A stretch of DNA of 30,296 nt from Alphaproteobacteria bacterium (GTDB lineage Bacteria > Pseudomonadota > Alphaproteobacteria > Rs-D84). How positions within the stretch are numbered: position 1 is the first letter of the stretch; each line of letters opens with the position of its first letter. Both the position numbers and the translations under genes were made by a program. The DNA lies in the NCBI GenBank assembly GCA_016285415.1, contig JAEEQU010000003.1, forward strand, positions 1 through 30,296. Direction: 5' to 3'. Below, piece after piece: positions 7,507 to 15,226 of the stretch. A model generated the notes under the pieces. That model was not told the origin of the DNA, did not search any database, and saw only the letters and a list, made by a program, of their open reading frames with translations.

Positions 7507-7520
7507 AAATAGTTAATACT
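7492..7520 (+). promoter_or_regulatory. Predicted promoter of infC
   Basis: TTGAAA (7492-7497), then TAATAC at 7514-7519 (spacer 16) or AATACT at 7515-7520 (spacer 17). The predicted start near 7526 lies downstream of ATG 7521, which supports the AUU start at 7551. Confidence 0.45.
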
Positions 7521-7550
7521 ATGGCGCATAGACATAAAAAGGAGCGTACA

Positions 7551-8108
7551 ATTAAACCAGTAAATAATCGTGATAATCGTCGTGACATGGGTCCGCGTAT
7601 AAATAATCGCATAACTGCAAAGACCGTTCAGGTGATAAGCAGTGATGGTCAAAATCTTGGTGAAATGCAAACATCCGCCGCAATTCAAATGGCGTTGGAT
7701 TCAGGGATGGATTTGGTAGAATTAAATGGAAATGCCACACCACCTGTTACAAAAATAATGGATTTCGGAAAATATAAATACGAACAAAAGAAACGCGCAT
7801 CCGAAGCCAAGAAAAAGCAAAAGACCGTTGAAATGAAAGAGGTTTGGATAAAACCGTTTATTGAAGAAAACGATTTGCAAATTAAATTAAAGAAAGTATT
7901 TGAATTTTTGGACAATGGCGACAAGGTTAAAATTGCGGTTATGACGCATGGTTCAAAACGCGTATTGGCCATGGGTAAAGATGCAATTCCGGGTTTGTTT
8001 GCACATGTTGTTGAACTGATAGGGGACAAAGGGACATTAGAAAGCCGTTCAAAACCCGACGAACGAACCAAGTCAATAGTTATTGCGCCGGCAAAACCAA
8101 CAAAATAA
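7551..8108 (+). CDS. infC: Translation initiation factor IF-3, probable AUU start
   Basis: IF-3 binds the 30S subunit, prevents early 50S joining and rejects wrong start codons. With AUU at 7551 the protein has 185 residues, the usual length. It contains the family opening GPRINNRI (about 13-20), the N-domain, a lysine-rich linker (KYEQKKRASEAKKKQK) and the C-domain with a DKVKI segment and an ERTKSIVI end. Start choice: AAGGAG (7539-7544) lies 6 nt before ATT 7551 in the same frame. The in-frame ATG at 7521 has no ribosome site and lies upstream of the predicted transcript start. In Escherichia coli, infC also starts at AUU, which lets IF-3 repress its own translation; the same control is inferred here. 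The usual downstream rpmI-rplT are absent. Confidence 0.93.
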   Translation: MKPVNNRDNRRDMGPRINNRITAKTVQVISSDGQNLGEMQTSAAIQMALDSGMDLVELNGNATPPVTKIMDFGKYKYEQKKRASEAKKKQKTVEMKEVWIKPFIEENDLQIKLKKVFEFLDNGDKVKIAVMTHGSKRVLAMGKDAIPGLFAHVVELIGDKGTLESRSKPDERTKSIVIAPAKPTK

Positions 8109-8133
8109 AAAACACCCGCATGGGTGTTTTTTT
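8107..8133 (+). terminator. Rho-independent terminator of infC
   Basis: Arms AAAAAACACCC (8107-8117) and GGGTGTTTTTT (8122-8132), loop GCAT, overlapping the infC stop codon. Confidence 0.85.
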
Positions 8134-8187
8134 GTGGAATATTAAATTTTAATTTTGTATCTTTCTGTTGGTCTAAGAGGTTTTATA

Positions 8188-8391
8188 ATGGATAAAGATA
8201 AATTGTCTTTTGAAGAAGCGTATAAGCAATTAAGTGAATTAGTCAAAAAAATGGAATCAGGGGAATTACCATTGGCAGATTCTGTTGCGGCGTATGAACA
8301 AGGTATCAAATTAAAAGCATACTGTGAACAATTGTTAAAAGAAGCCGAATTGAAAATTGAAACATTGAAAATTACAAACCCGACTGAATGA
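8188..8391 (+). CDS. xseB: Exodeoxyribonuclease VII small subunit XseB
   Basis: Small subunit of ExoVII, which binds the large catalytic subunit XseA and degrades single-stranded DNA. The 67-residue protein is all helical with the family motif LSFEEAYKQLSELVKKMESG (6-25) and LPLADSVAAYEQG (27-39), which fits XseB well. Start ATG 8188 has the ribosome site AAGAGG (8175-8180); an upstream in-frame start lies too near the infC terminator. The stop overlaps the mutS start, so the genes are coupled. xseA is not in the window. Confidence 0.93.
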   Translation: MDKDKLSFEEAYKQLSELVKKMESGELPLADSVAAYEQGIKLKAYCEQLLKEAELKIETLKITNPTE

Positions 8392-10916
8392 TGGAACTGG
8401 CTATGGCCGACAAAAGTAAACTTAGCCCCGTAATGCAACAGTATGTTGATTTCAAGGAAGAAAATCCTGATGCATTATTGATGTTTCGTCTTGGGGATTT
8501 TTATGAATCTTTCTTTGAAGATGCCAAAACAATTAGTTCTAAATTGGGTTTGGTTTTAACGGCGCGTGGTACTGATGGCGATGGGGTTGATATTCCGATG
8601 TGTGGTATTCCGTGGCACGCATCTGATAATTATTTTGGTCGTCTGGTTAGGGCAGGGTATAAACTTGCGCTGGTTGAACAAATGGAAACACCGGCACAGG
8701 CCAAAGAACGCGGACATAAATTTATTGAACGAAAAATTATACGTGTTCTTACCCCTGGAACATTGACCGATGAAAATCTGCTTACGCCAAAAAGTTCAAA
8801 CTTTTTAATCGCGATTATGCCGTCGGGTGGAATGTTTGATATTGCAGGGTGTGATATTTCAACGGGTGAATTCTTTGTTGGTCAAACGGGCGATATTATT
8901 GATGATTTGGTTCGTATTGCGCCGGCCGAAGTTATTTATCCATCGGTTGACGCAGAAAATAATACGATTTTGCATATTCGCGATATGTTCAAAACAACAC
9001 CTGTGTTTGACAAGATATACCGTCGTGCAGATATAGATACGGTTATAAGTTCTGTATTTTCAGACGCAGTTGGTGCAAATAACACAAATTTGGCGGTTGG
9101 ATTGCTGGCCGGATATTTATTCAATACGCAACGCGGGGCGGCATTAACATTTCGCGCACCGTACCAGTTTAAATCTGGGGCCCAAATGTTGATAGATTCG
9201 GCCACATGGAAAAGTTTGGAAATAGACGCCCCAATAAACGACGGCGGAAAATGTTTATTGGATGTGCTGGATAATACCAAAACGGCGGCGGGTGGGCGCA
9301 AATTACGTTCATACCTGCGCACTCTGTCGGCCGATATCAATGTATTGCGCGATCGTCAGGAACACATAGGGCATCTTGTGCGGAATACAGATGTTCGTGG
9401 TATGGTGTCGCGTATGTTGGGAAAAATTCCTGATGTTGGACGTGCGCTGTCGCGATTATTATCGGGACGCGGTATGCCACGTGATATGCGGGGGGTTGCA
9501 GATTTTTTAATAGAATTACCAAATGTTAAAATGATAGCAACGCGCCTTGATACTACACTTGCCGCGCAATTTGAAAAAATAACAACACATGATAATTTGG
9601 CATCGCAATTAAATTCTGCGCTGGGGGATGATTTACCGACATTTTTCCGTGACGGCGGTGTGGTGCGTGATGGGTTTGATTTAACATTGGATAATATGCG
9701 GGCGTTGTCACATGGTGCCAAAGAAACAATCGCATCTATGCAGGAACAATATGCAAATGAAACCGGTATTCATACATTAAAAATAAAATTCAATAATGTC
9801 CTTGGGTATTTTATAGAGGTTCCATCTGCGCGTGCTGATGGCATGATGCGTGCGGATTCTGGGTTTATTCATCGTCAAACAATGACGGGTAATGTTCGTT
9901 TTACGACATCGCGCCTAATAGAATTGGATAATGATATTCGCGCCGCTGCGGATAAAGCCGCCGCGATAGAGGCAGAAATAATAGATAAATTTATTGAACA
10001 AATTCGCGCGGTATCAGATGATTTATTGGCGGCGGCGGAAGTGATTGCGGATTTGGATGTATGGCATTCACTGGCGCGGTGTGCAATAGATTGGGATTGG
10101 GTTCGTCCCGATATAACAACGGAATCTGATTTTGAAATTATTGGTGGTCGGCATCCAGTTATAGAATCTGTATTACGTGCGCATGGTGATAGTTTTGTTA
10201 AAAATGATTGCACATTGGATAAACAATCGGTGGCATTGCTAACTGGACCGAATATGGCGGGTAAATCAACATATTTGCGGCAAAATGCATTGTTGGTGGT
10301 GTTGGCGCATTTGGGGTCATTTGTGCCGGCAAAAAGTGCCAAGATTGGTATTTGCGACCAGTTGTTTAGTCGCGTTGGCGCATCTGATAATCTTGCCGCA
10401 GGTCAATCCACATTTATGGTTGAAATGGGTGAAACGGCGAATATATTGCGTCGGGCAACACCACATTCGTTTATAATCTTTGATGAAATTGGTCGTGGAA
10501 CCGCAACATACGATGGCATGGCCATTGCCCAGGCGGTATTAGAATACCTTGATACATTGCGGGCGCGGACATTATTTGCGACGCATTATCATGAATTGAC
10601 GCATCTTGTTGCACAAAATGGTGGTGCGTTAAAAAATGTGTTGTGCCTGACCATTGATGTTCGTGAACATAATAACGAGATTGTATTTATGCACCGTATA
10701 ATACCAGGTGTTGCAAATCGTTCGTATGGAATACATGTTGCAAAAATGGCGGGTATGCCAGAATCTGTTGTTGCAAGCGCCGAAAATGTGTTGGCGGGAC
10801 TTGAAGGTGCGCCACGCGTTTCGGTTAAAGAAAATGCACCCAAGAATACAAATGCACCGCGCGAATCAAATGATTCTGTGCGTCAACAATTGTCATTATT
10901 TGACGGGGGATGTTAA
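8388..10916 (+). CDS. mutS: DNA mismatch repair protein MutS
   Basis: Mismatch-recognition ATPase that works with MutL. It has 842 residues. The N-terminal domain carries GDFYESFFEDA (36-46), including the Phe-x-Glu that wedges into mispairs. The core and clamp domains follow. The ATPase domain has Walker A GPNMAGKST (about 620-628) and the DEIGRGTATYDG segment (Walker B plus signature). The tail ends in QLSLF, a beta-clamp-binding-like motif (clamp binding is inference). The ATG at 8388 overlaps the xseB stop; internal Met codons at 8391 and 8403 are alternatives, the last giving MADKSKLSP, a more typical N-terminus. It is the second gene of xseB-mutS-truB-rpsO, an unusual grouping of repair and ribosome genes. 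Confidence 0.97.
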   Translation: MMELAMADKSKLSPVMQQYVDFKEENPDALLMFRLGDFYESFFEDAKTISSKLGLVLTARGTDGDGVDIPMCGIPWHASDNYFGRLVRAGYKLALVEQMETPAQAKERGHKFIERKIIRVLTPGTLTDENLLTPKSSNFLIAIMPSGGMFDIAGCDISTGEFFVGQTGDIIDDLVRIAPAEVIYPSVDAENNTILHIRDMFKTTPVFDKIYRRADIDTVISSVFSDAVGANNTNLAVGLLAGYLFNTQRGAALTFRAPYQFKSGAQMLIDSATWKSLEIDAPINDGGKCLLDVLDNTKTAAGGRKLRSYLRTLSADINVLRDRQEHIGHLVRNTDVRGMVSRMLGKIPDVGRALSRLLSGRGMPRDMRGVADFLIELPNVKMIATRLDTTLAAQFEKITTHDNLASQLNSALGDDLPTFFRDGGVVRDGFDLTLDNMRALSHGAKETIASMQEQYANETGIHTLKIKFNNVLGYFIEVPSARADGMMRADSGFIHRQTMTGNVRFTTSRLIELDNDIRAAADKAAAIEAEIIDKFIEQIRAVSDDLLAAAEVIADLDVWHSLARCAIDWDWVRPDITTESDFEIIGGRHPVIESVLRAHGDSFVKNDCTLDKQSVALLTGPNMAGKSTYLRQNALLVVLAHLGSFVPAKSAKIGICDQLFSRVGASDNLAAGQSTFMVEMGETANILRRATPHSFIIFDEIGRGTATYDGMAIAQAVLEYLDTLRARTLFATHYHELTHLVAQNGGALKNVLCLTIDVREHNNEIVFMHRIIPGVANRSYGIHVAKMAGMPESVVASAENVLAGLEGAPRVSVKENAPKNTNAPRESNDSVRQQLSLFDGGC

Positions 10917-10918
10917 AT

Positions 10919-11788
10919 ATGGATGGTTGGATAATTCTTGATAAACCATCGGGCGTTTTTTCAAAAAGCGCCGCATCCCGTGTTGCGCGAATTTTTGGCA
11001 CAAAAAAGAACGGACATATTGGAACACTGGACCCGATGGCGTCTGGCGTTTTACCTGTTGCAATTGGAAATGCAACCAAAATGGTTCCTTTCTTGGAAGA
11101 ACATTGCGACAGAACAAAAGAATACCTGTTCACAGTTAAATTTGGGTTTGAAACAGATACATTGGATATCACCGGAACCGAAACAAAACGCACAGATGTA
11201 ATACCACACATTGAATTGATAACGCAAAATATACCAAAATTTATCGGGAAAATATCGCAGGTTCCACCAATATACAGTGCGGTTCACATCGGCGGACACC
11301 GTGCATATGAATTGGCGCGCAACGGTGAAACCCCAGAAATACCACCCCGCATGATAGAGGTTTATGAATTAGAAGTTTTTGATGCAATTGACGATATGTG
11401 CAGTTTTCGTATGGTTTGCAGCCCTGGTACCTATGTTCGCAGCATTGCGCGTGATTTGGCGTATGCCTGTGGCAGTTTGGGAACCGTAACCGCAATACGT
11501 CGCAGCAAAACAAGTGGTTTTATATTAAAAAATGCGACTTCACTTGATTTTCTGGAAAATTTGTTTAATAATGGCGCAGATGTCAGTAAATATTTGGCAC
11601 CAATAGATTCAGGACTGGGGGACATTCCGGTTTTGGATTTGGGTGGCAAATCCGTCAAATTATATAAAAATGGCGGGTTTGTCGGGGTCGCGTCTGATGA
11701 CGGTATGTACCGCGTTTATTCGGATAAGGTCTTTATCGGTATAGGTGTGGTTCAAAGCGGCATACTGCGACCAAAACGAACAATTTAA
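10919..11788 (+). CDS. truB: tRNA pseudouridine-55 synthase TruB
   Basis: Makes pseudouridine 55 in the T-loop of tRNAs. The 289-residue protein starts DGWIILDKPSG (2-12) and contains GHIGTLDPMASG (32-43), whose Asp38 is the catalytic nucleophile, followed by a KEYLF motif, PPIYSAVHIGGHRAYELAR and GTYVRSIARD. ATG 10919 is chosen because GGGGGA (10902-10908) is at the right distance; ATG 10910, inside the mutS end, is less likely. The gap to rpsO is 17 bp. In many bacteria truB sits between rbfA and rpsO; here mutS takes the upstream place. Confidence 0.96.
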   Translation: MDGWIILDKPSGVFSKSAASRVARIFGTKKNGHIGTLDPMASGVLPVAIGNATKMVPFLEEHCDRTKEYLFTVKFGFETDTLDITGTETKRTDVIPHIELITQNIPKFIGKISQVPPIYSAVHIGGHRAYELARNGETPEIPPRMIEVYELEVFDAIDDMCSFRMVCSPGTYVRSIARDLAYACGSLGTVTAIRRSKTSGFILKNATSLDFLENLFNNGADVSKYLAPIDSGLGDIPVLDLGGKSVKLYKNGGFVGVASDDGMYRVYSDKVFIGIGVVQSGILRPKRTI

Positions 11789-11805
11789 AATAAAGGAAAT
11801 ATACA

Positions 11806-12078
11806 ATGTCCATAACAAAAGCAAAGAAAACAGAAATTATCAATGCCTTTAAGGTAAATGATAAGGACAATGGTGGTTCGGTTGAATCTCAGGTTGCGGT
11901 CTTAACAGAACGTATCCGCAATTTGACAGAACACATGAAGAACAACCACAAAGATTTGCATTCACGCCGTGGGTTGCTTCGCATGGTTAACCAACGTAAA
12001 AAATTGTTGGCTTATATCAAGAAACGCAACGAAGGCGAATACGAAGAACTGATTAAGAAATTGGGTCTGCGTAAATAA
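11806..12078 (+). CDS. rpsO: 30S ribosomal protein S15
   Basis: Primary 16S rRNA-binding protein of the small-subunit platform. The 90-residue length is near universal for S15 (about 89). The sequence has GSVESQVAVLTERI (24-37), HMKNNHKDLHSRRGLL and VNQRKKLLAYIKK in the right order. The ribosome site AAAGGAAA precedes ATG. It is the last gene of its operon, closed by a strong terminator before the pnp promoter. Confidence 0.98.
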   Translation: MSITKAKKTEIINAFKVNDKDNGGSVESQVAVLTERIRNLTEHMKNNHKDLHSRRGLLRMVNQRKKLLAYIKKRNEGEYEELIKKLGLRK

Positions 12079-12083
12079 AAATT

Positions 12084-12108
12084 GGCCGGCGTTTTTGCCG
12101 GCCTTTTG
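12084..12108 (+). terminator. Rho-independent terminator of rpsO
   Basis: Arms GGCCGGC (12084-12090) and GCCGGCC (12097-12103), loop GTTTTT, then TTTTG. It separates the rpsO operon from pnp. Confidence 0.85.
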
Positions 12109-12118
12109 TTTTATAAAA

Positions 12119-12151
12119 ATATTTGCAAATGCGCAAATATGAAAGTATAAT
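12119..12151 (+). promoter_or_regulatory. Predicted promoter of pnp with overlapping inverted repeat
   Basis: TTGCAA (12123-12128), 17-bp spacer, TATAAT (12146-12151). The -35 lies within an 8-bp perfect inverted repeat ATATTTGC/GCAAATAT (12119-12126, 12133-12140), which could be an operator (inference). Confidence 0.65.
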
Positions 12152-12159
12152 CGGCATCA

Positions 12160-12234
12160 GCGAAGAAGAAATTGTTCATTTTTGCATTTGTATAGAATTT
12201 TTTCAGAATGCAATAACGAATAATTTTTCTTCGC
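12160..12234 (+). promoter_or_regulatory. Long imperfect hairpin in the pnp leader (possible RNase III site)
   Basis: The leader folds into one long hairpin: arms begin GCGAAGAA and end TTCTTCGC, continue through AAATT pairs, and close with TTGCATT/AATGCAA around an 18-nt loop. About 28 bp pair, with one bulge, two mismatches and a G-U pair. In Escherichia coli a comparable pnp leader stem is cut by RNase III and used for PNPase autoregulation; by position and shape the same is likely here. Confidence 0.6.
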
Positions 12235-12272
12235 ATGTAAAAAGAATAAACCAATAGAAACGGAGGAAAATT

Positions 12273-14438
12273 ATGTTATTTGGTTTGATTAAGAAAGATG
12301 AAAAAAATCATCTGAACAACCCAGTTGCGGTTGAAATAAAATATGGTGATGAAACATTGCGCCTTGAGACAGGTCGTTTTGCAAAGCAGGCAAACGGTTC
12401 GGTTATGGCGACAATGGGTGGAACAATGGTATTGGCGACCGTATGCGCCGAAAAGACCGCGGTAGAAGGGCAAGATTTTTTCCCACTGACCGTTGATTAT
12501 CAGGAAAAATTTGCGTCTGCGGGTCGTATTCCGGGTTCGCGTGATCGTCGCGAAGGCAAGGCGTCAATTGGCGAAACATTGATTGCGCGTTTGATTGACC
12601 GTCCAATTCGCCCACTTTTCCCAGAAACATTTAAGAACAAGGTTCAGGTTATTGCCCAGGTATTTTCATACGACCGCAAAAATCAACCTGATATTTTGGC
12701 AATGATTGCATCATCTGCGGCATTGGCATTGTCGGGTGTTCCGTTCCAGGGACCAATTGGTGCGGCGCGTGTTGGTTATATTGATGGCAAATATGTTCTG
12801 AATCCGTCCAAGAAAGATTTGGAAAATTCTGAAATGGATTTGGTCGTTGCGGCAACCAAAGACGGTGTGTTGATGGTTGAATCTGAAATCGGCGAATTAG
12901 ACGAAGCGACAACATTGGGCGCGGTTAAATTCGGGTTTGATGAACAACAGGCGGTTATTCAGGCAATTAACGAACTGACAGAAAGTGCCGGCAAAGAACG
13001 TTGGGAAACCCCAGAAAAAACCGCAGAATATGTCGCAATGGAAGAAAAGTTTGAACAATTCGCCGGCGAAATAGAATCTGCACTTGCGATTAAGGAAAAA
13101 TTAAATCGTTTGGAAACATTGGCAAACATTCATGCCGAAGCCAAGGCATTGATTCCAGAAATGTTCCCAGATACAACGGTTGCAACATCTACATTGGAAT
13201 CATTTGCCGATGAAATCGTTGAAAATATAACGGCGCGCATTATGCGTTCAAATATCTTGGCGGGCAAACCACGTATTGATGGTCGTGATACCAAGACGGT
13301 TCGTCCAATTGAAATTGAATTGGGTGTATTGCCACGCGCACATGGTTCCGCATTGTTCACACGTGGTGAAACGCAGGCGTTGGTGTCATTGACATTGGGT
13401 GGTGGCAAAGATGCATTACCACTTGAAACATTGGATGGTGCCGAAGATCGCGACTTTATTTTGAACTATAACTTCCCGGGATTTTCGGTTGGCGAAGCCA
13501 AAGGGTTAAAGGCCCCAGGTCGTCGTGAAATTGGCCATGGTAATTTGGCATGGCGCGCGGTTCACCCAATGGTCCCAAGTCGCAGTGAATTTGATTATGT
13601 AATTCGTCTGTGTTCGGACATTTTGGAATCAAACGGTTCATCATCCATGGCGACAACATGTGGCGCAACATTGGCCATGATGGACGGTGGTGTTCCTATG
13701 AAACGTCCGGTTGCTGGTATTGCGATGGGGTTAATCAAAGAAGGTGATGATTACGCAATATTAACAGATATCTTGGGTGACGAAGACCACCTTGGCGATA
13801 TGGATTTCAAGGTGACCGGAACCGACCATGGTATTACCGCACTTCAGATGGATATTAAAATCACATCTATTACATTTGAAATCATGGAAAAGGCATTGGC
13901 CCAGGCAAAAGATGGCCGTATGCATATCTTGGGCAAGATTACCAGTGCGATTAAAAAACCACGTGATCATGTGTCTGAATTTGCACCACAAATGTACACG
14001 ATGAAAATCAACCCAGACAAAGTTCGTGAAGTCATCGGCAAGGGTGGTGTTGTTATTCAGGCATTAACCCGCGATACAAACACAACCATTGATTTGGAAG
14101 ATGACGGAACGGTCAAAATTATGGCGGTAACGCGTGAAGATGCCGATGCGGCGATTGCGCGTATCAAAGAAATCGTTGCCGAACCAGAGGTTGGCGAAAT
14201 CTATGCTGGTGTCGTTTCTGGAATGAAAGATTTCGGGTTGTTCGTTAAGATTCTGAACGGGTTTGAAGCCATGGTTCACATTTCTGAAATCACTGGCAAA
14301 CGTCTTGAAAAAATTGAAGACGCCGGATACAAAGAAGGTGACGCGGTATATGTAAAATACCTTGGTACAGACAAACGCGGTAAAACACGTATGTCTATGG
14401 TTGGTATTGACCAGAAAACCGGAAAAGAAACAAAATAA
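12273..14438 (+). CDS. pnp: Polyribonucleotide nucleotidyltransferase (PNPase)
   Basis: Trimeric 3'-5' phosphorolytic exoribonuclease of RNA turnover. The 721-residue protein has two RNase PH domains: the first includes ETGRFAKQANGSV (30-42) and the FFPLTVDYQEK region, and the second includes SDILESNGSSSMATTCGAT and the DILGDEDHLGDMDFKVTG catalytic segment. A KH domain follows (VREVIGKGG) and then an S1 domain (GVVSGMKDFGLFV). The ribosome site GGAGG (12262-12266) precedes ATG. It has its own promoter and a structured leader, and is followed by ybaB. Confidence 0.98.
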   Translation: MLFGLIKKDEKNHLNNPVAVEIKYGDETLRLETGRFAKQANGSVMATMGGTMVLATVCAEKTAVEGQDFFPLTVDYQEKFASAGRIPGSRDRREGKASIGETLIARLIDRPIRPLFPETFKNKVQVIAQVFSYDRKNQPDILAMIASSAALALSGVPFQGPIGAARVGYIDGKYVLNPSKKDLENSEMDLVVAATKDGVLMVESEIGELDEATTLGAVKFGFDEQQAVIQAINELTESAGKERWETPEKTAEYVAMEEKFEQFAGEIESALAIKEKLNRLETLANIHAEAKALIPEMFPDTTVATSTLESFADEIVENITARIMRSNILAGKPRIDGRDTKTVRPIEIELGVLPRAHGSALFTRGETQALVSLTLGGGKDALPLETLDGAEDRDFILNYNFPGFSVGEAKGLKAPGRREIGHGNLAWRAVHPMVPSRSEFDYVIRLCSDILESNGSSSMATTCGATLAMMDGGVPMKRPVAGIAMGLIKEGDDYAILTDILGDEDHLGDMDFKVTGTDHGITALQMDIKITSITFEIMEKALAQAKDGRMHILGKITSAIKKPRDHVSEFAPQMYTMKINPDKVREVIGKGGVVIQALTRDTNTTIDLEDDGTVKIMAVTREDADAAIARIKEIVAEPEVGEIYAGVVSGMKDFGLFVKILNGFEAMVHISEITGKRLEKIEDAGYKEGDAVYVKYLGTDKRGKTRMSMVGIDQKTGKETK

Positions 14439-14442
14439 CAAA

Positions 14443-14464
14443 TATCCGGTCATCTGACCGGATA
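14443..14464. repeat. Perfect 10-bp inverted repeat between pnp and ybaB
   Basis: TATCCGGTCA (14443-14452) and TGACCGGATA (14455-14464) with a 2-base centre. No T-run follows, so it is not a standard terminator. It could protect the pnp 3' end or tune read-through into ybaB. Confidence 0.6.
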
Positions 14465-14490
14465 CTTAATTCAAACCAAAAGGAAAGAAC

Positions 14491-14790
14491 ATGGATATGG
14501 AAAGTTTGATGGCCCAGGCCACTGAATTACAGTCCAAGGTTGCCGCCGCTCAAGAAAAATTAGGCGATATGCATGTCAAGGGTATTGCCGCAGGTGGTGC
14601 ATGCATCATTGATATGACCGGTAAATACGATATTATGTCGGTGACCATCAACCCATCGGTCATGGATAAGGGGGTTGCGGCGGTTGAAGAAGCGGTTTTG
14701 TCTGCGATGCGTGACGCCAAGAAAAAGGCAGATACCATAATAGACGATGTTATGGCCGATGCCACTGCGGGTATGCCATTACCTAAATAA
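14491..14790 (+). CDS. ybaB: YbaB/EbfC family nucleoid-associated protein
   Basis: Small dimeric DNA-binding protein thought to help organise the nucleoid. The 99-residue protein has the family pattern: an N-terminal helix rich in Met/Gln/Ala, a VKGIAAGGACIIDMTGKYD-like central sheet and a long C-terminal helix with EEAVLSAMRDAKKKAD. The N-terminal helix seems shorter than in many members. Ribosome site AAAGGAAAG precedes ATG. YbaB genes are commonly next to dnaX and recR; here dnaX is 12 kb away. Confidence 0.9.
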   Translation: MDMESLMAQATELQSKVAAAQEKLGDMHVKGIAAGGACIIDMTGKYDIMSVTINPSVMDKGVAAVEEAVLSAMRDAKKKADTIIDDVMADATAGMPLPK

Positions 14791-14796
14791 AAAAAC

Positions 14797-14825
14797 TGGA
14801 CAATGGTAAAAATATAATTTATCAT
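14797..14825 (+). promoter_or_regulatory. Predicted promoter of tRNA-Val
   Basis: TGGACA (14797-14802), 17-bp spacer, TATCAT (14820-14825), with a predicted start about 8 nt before the mature tRNA. A TATAAT at 14813-14818 also lies here but lacks a -35. Confidence 0.45.
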
Positions 14826-14839
14826 TGCCCATGCGTTTT

Positions 14840-14916
14840 GGATGTTTAGCTCAGTTGGCTAGAGCATCTGCTTTACACGCAGAGGGTCAGGGGTTCGAGT
14901 CCCTTAACATCCACCA
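14840..14916 (+). tRNA. tRNA-Val (anticodon UAC)
   Basis: A 77-nt cloverleaf: acceptor GGATGTT paired with AACATCC, D-loop AGCTCAGTTGGCTAGAGC, anticodon loop TTTACAC (UAC, valine), T-loop GGGTTCGAGTCCC, discriminator A and encoded CCA (14914-14916). Its 3' end is repeated downstream. Confidence 0.96.
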
Positions 14917-14930
14917 CAAATAAAAAACAC
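14900..14930 (+). repeat. 31-bp direct repeat, copy 1 (tRNA-Val 3' end and trailer)
   Basis: The last 17 bases of tRNA-Val including CCA plus 14 bases of trailer. An identical 31-bp copy occurs at 15056-15086. Repeats of a tRNA 3' end flanking a segment are typical of site-specific integration or of partial tRNA duplication. Confidence 0.9.
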
Positions 14931-14947
14931 CCATCGGGTGTTTTTTT
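14922..14947 (+). terminator. Rho-independent terminator of tRNA-Val
   Basis: Arms AAAAAACACCC (14922-14932) and GGGTGTTTTTTT (14936-14947) with a 3-nt loop, directly after the tRNA. Confidence 0.85.
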
Positions 14948-15000
14948 GTTTGGGGTATGTGGTGTTTGGACGAGAACCCTCGGGTTCGACACGATAGTTG

Positions 15001-15028
15001 GCACACACAAATACAATGCAGTGTGTGC
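15001..15028. repeat. 8-bp inverted repeat inside the segment between the tRNA repeats
   Basis: GCACACAC (15001-15008) and GTGTGTGC (15021-15028) pair perfectly around 12 bases. The segment 14948-15055 has no open reading frame of note. It carries AGTTGGC and TGCTTTAC in the same order as tRNA-Val, hinting at a decayed tRNA copy. Confidence 0.6.
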
Positions 15029-15055
15029 TTTACGTGTGGTGAGCGAAGCGAACAA

Positions 15056-15086
15056 TCCCTTAACATCCACCACAAATAAAAAACAC
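15056..15086 (+). repeat. 31-bp direct repeat, copy 2
   Basis: Identical to 14900-14930. It is not part of an intact tRNA: the upstream bases do not form a cloverleaf. TGCTTTAC starts 30 bases upstream of this copy, compared with 31 in tRNA-Val. Confidence 0.9.
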
Positions 15087-15105
15087 ACCGCAAGGTGCGT
15101 TTTTT
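15078..15105 (+). terminator. Imperfect terminator hairpin after repeat copy 2
   Basis: AAAAAACACACC (15078-15089) against GGTGCGTTTTTT (15094-15105), one mismatch, loop GCAA, T-rich end. It would block read-through toward the cysteine-rich gene. Confidence 0.65.
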
Positions 15106-15163
15106 ATTTTGTAAATCAGACACAAAATTCAAAAATTTATCAGATTTTTATCAAGATATATAT

Positions 15164-15192
15164 TTGCGCGGGGGTCTTTTTTATGATATAAT
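15164..15192 (+). promoter_or_regulatory. Strong predicted promoter of the cysteine-rich gene
   Basis: TTGCGC (15164-15169), 17-bp spacer, consensus TATAAT (15187-15192) with an extended -10 TGA. Ribosome site AAGGATGGGAG follows about 20 bases later, just before the ATG. Confidence 0.65.
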
Positions 15193-15226
15193 ATACGCGT
15201 AAGAAACAAAAAAGGATGGGAGTATC

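Noticed and set aside
7461..7550. N-terminal extension of infC from ATG 7521 or upstream
   Set aside because: It lacks a ribosome site, lies at or before the predicted transcript start, and contains the Shine-Dalgarno that serves the AUU start.
9875..10342. A 155-residue minus-strand frame inside mutS
   Set aside because: Shadow of the MutS coding region, with Ser/Ala-rich composition and no family resemblance.
14922..15105. CRISPR-like array from the 31-bp repeats
   Set aside because: Only two copies, one inside a tRNA gene, with no cas genes.
14873..15132. Minus-strand frames with repeated WWMLRD segments
   Set aside because: The repeat in the peptide comes from the duplicated tRNA-Val 3' end read in reverse; the nucleotide repeat is the real signal.
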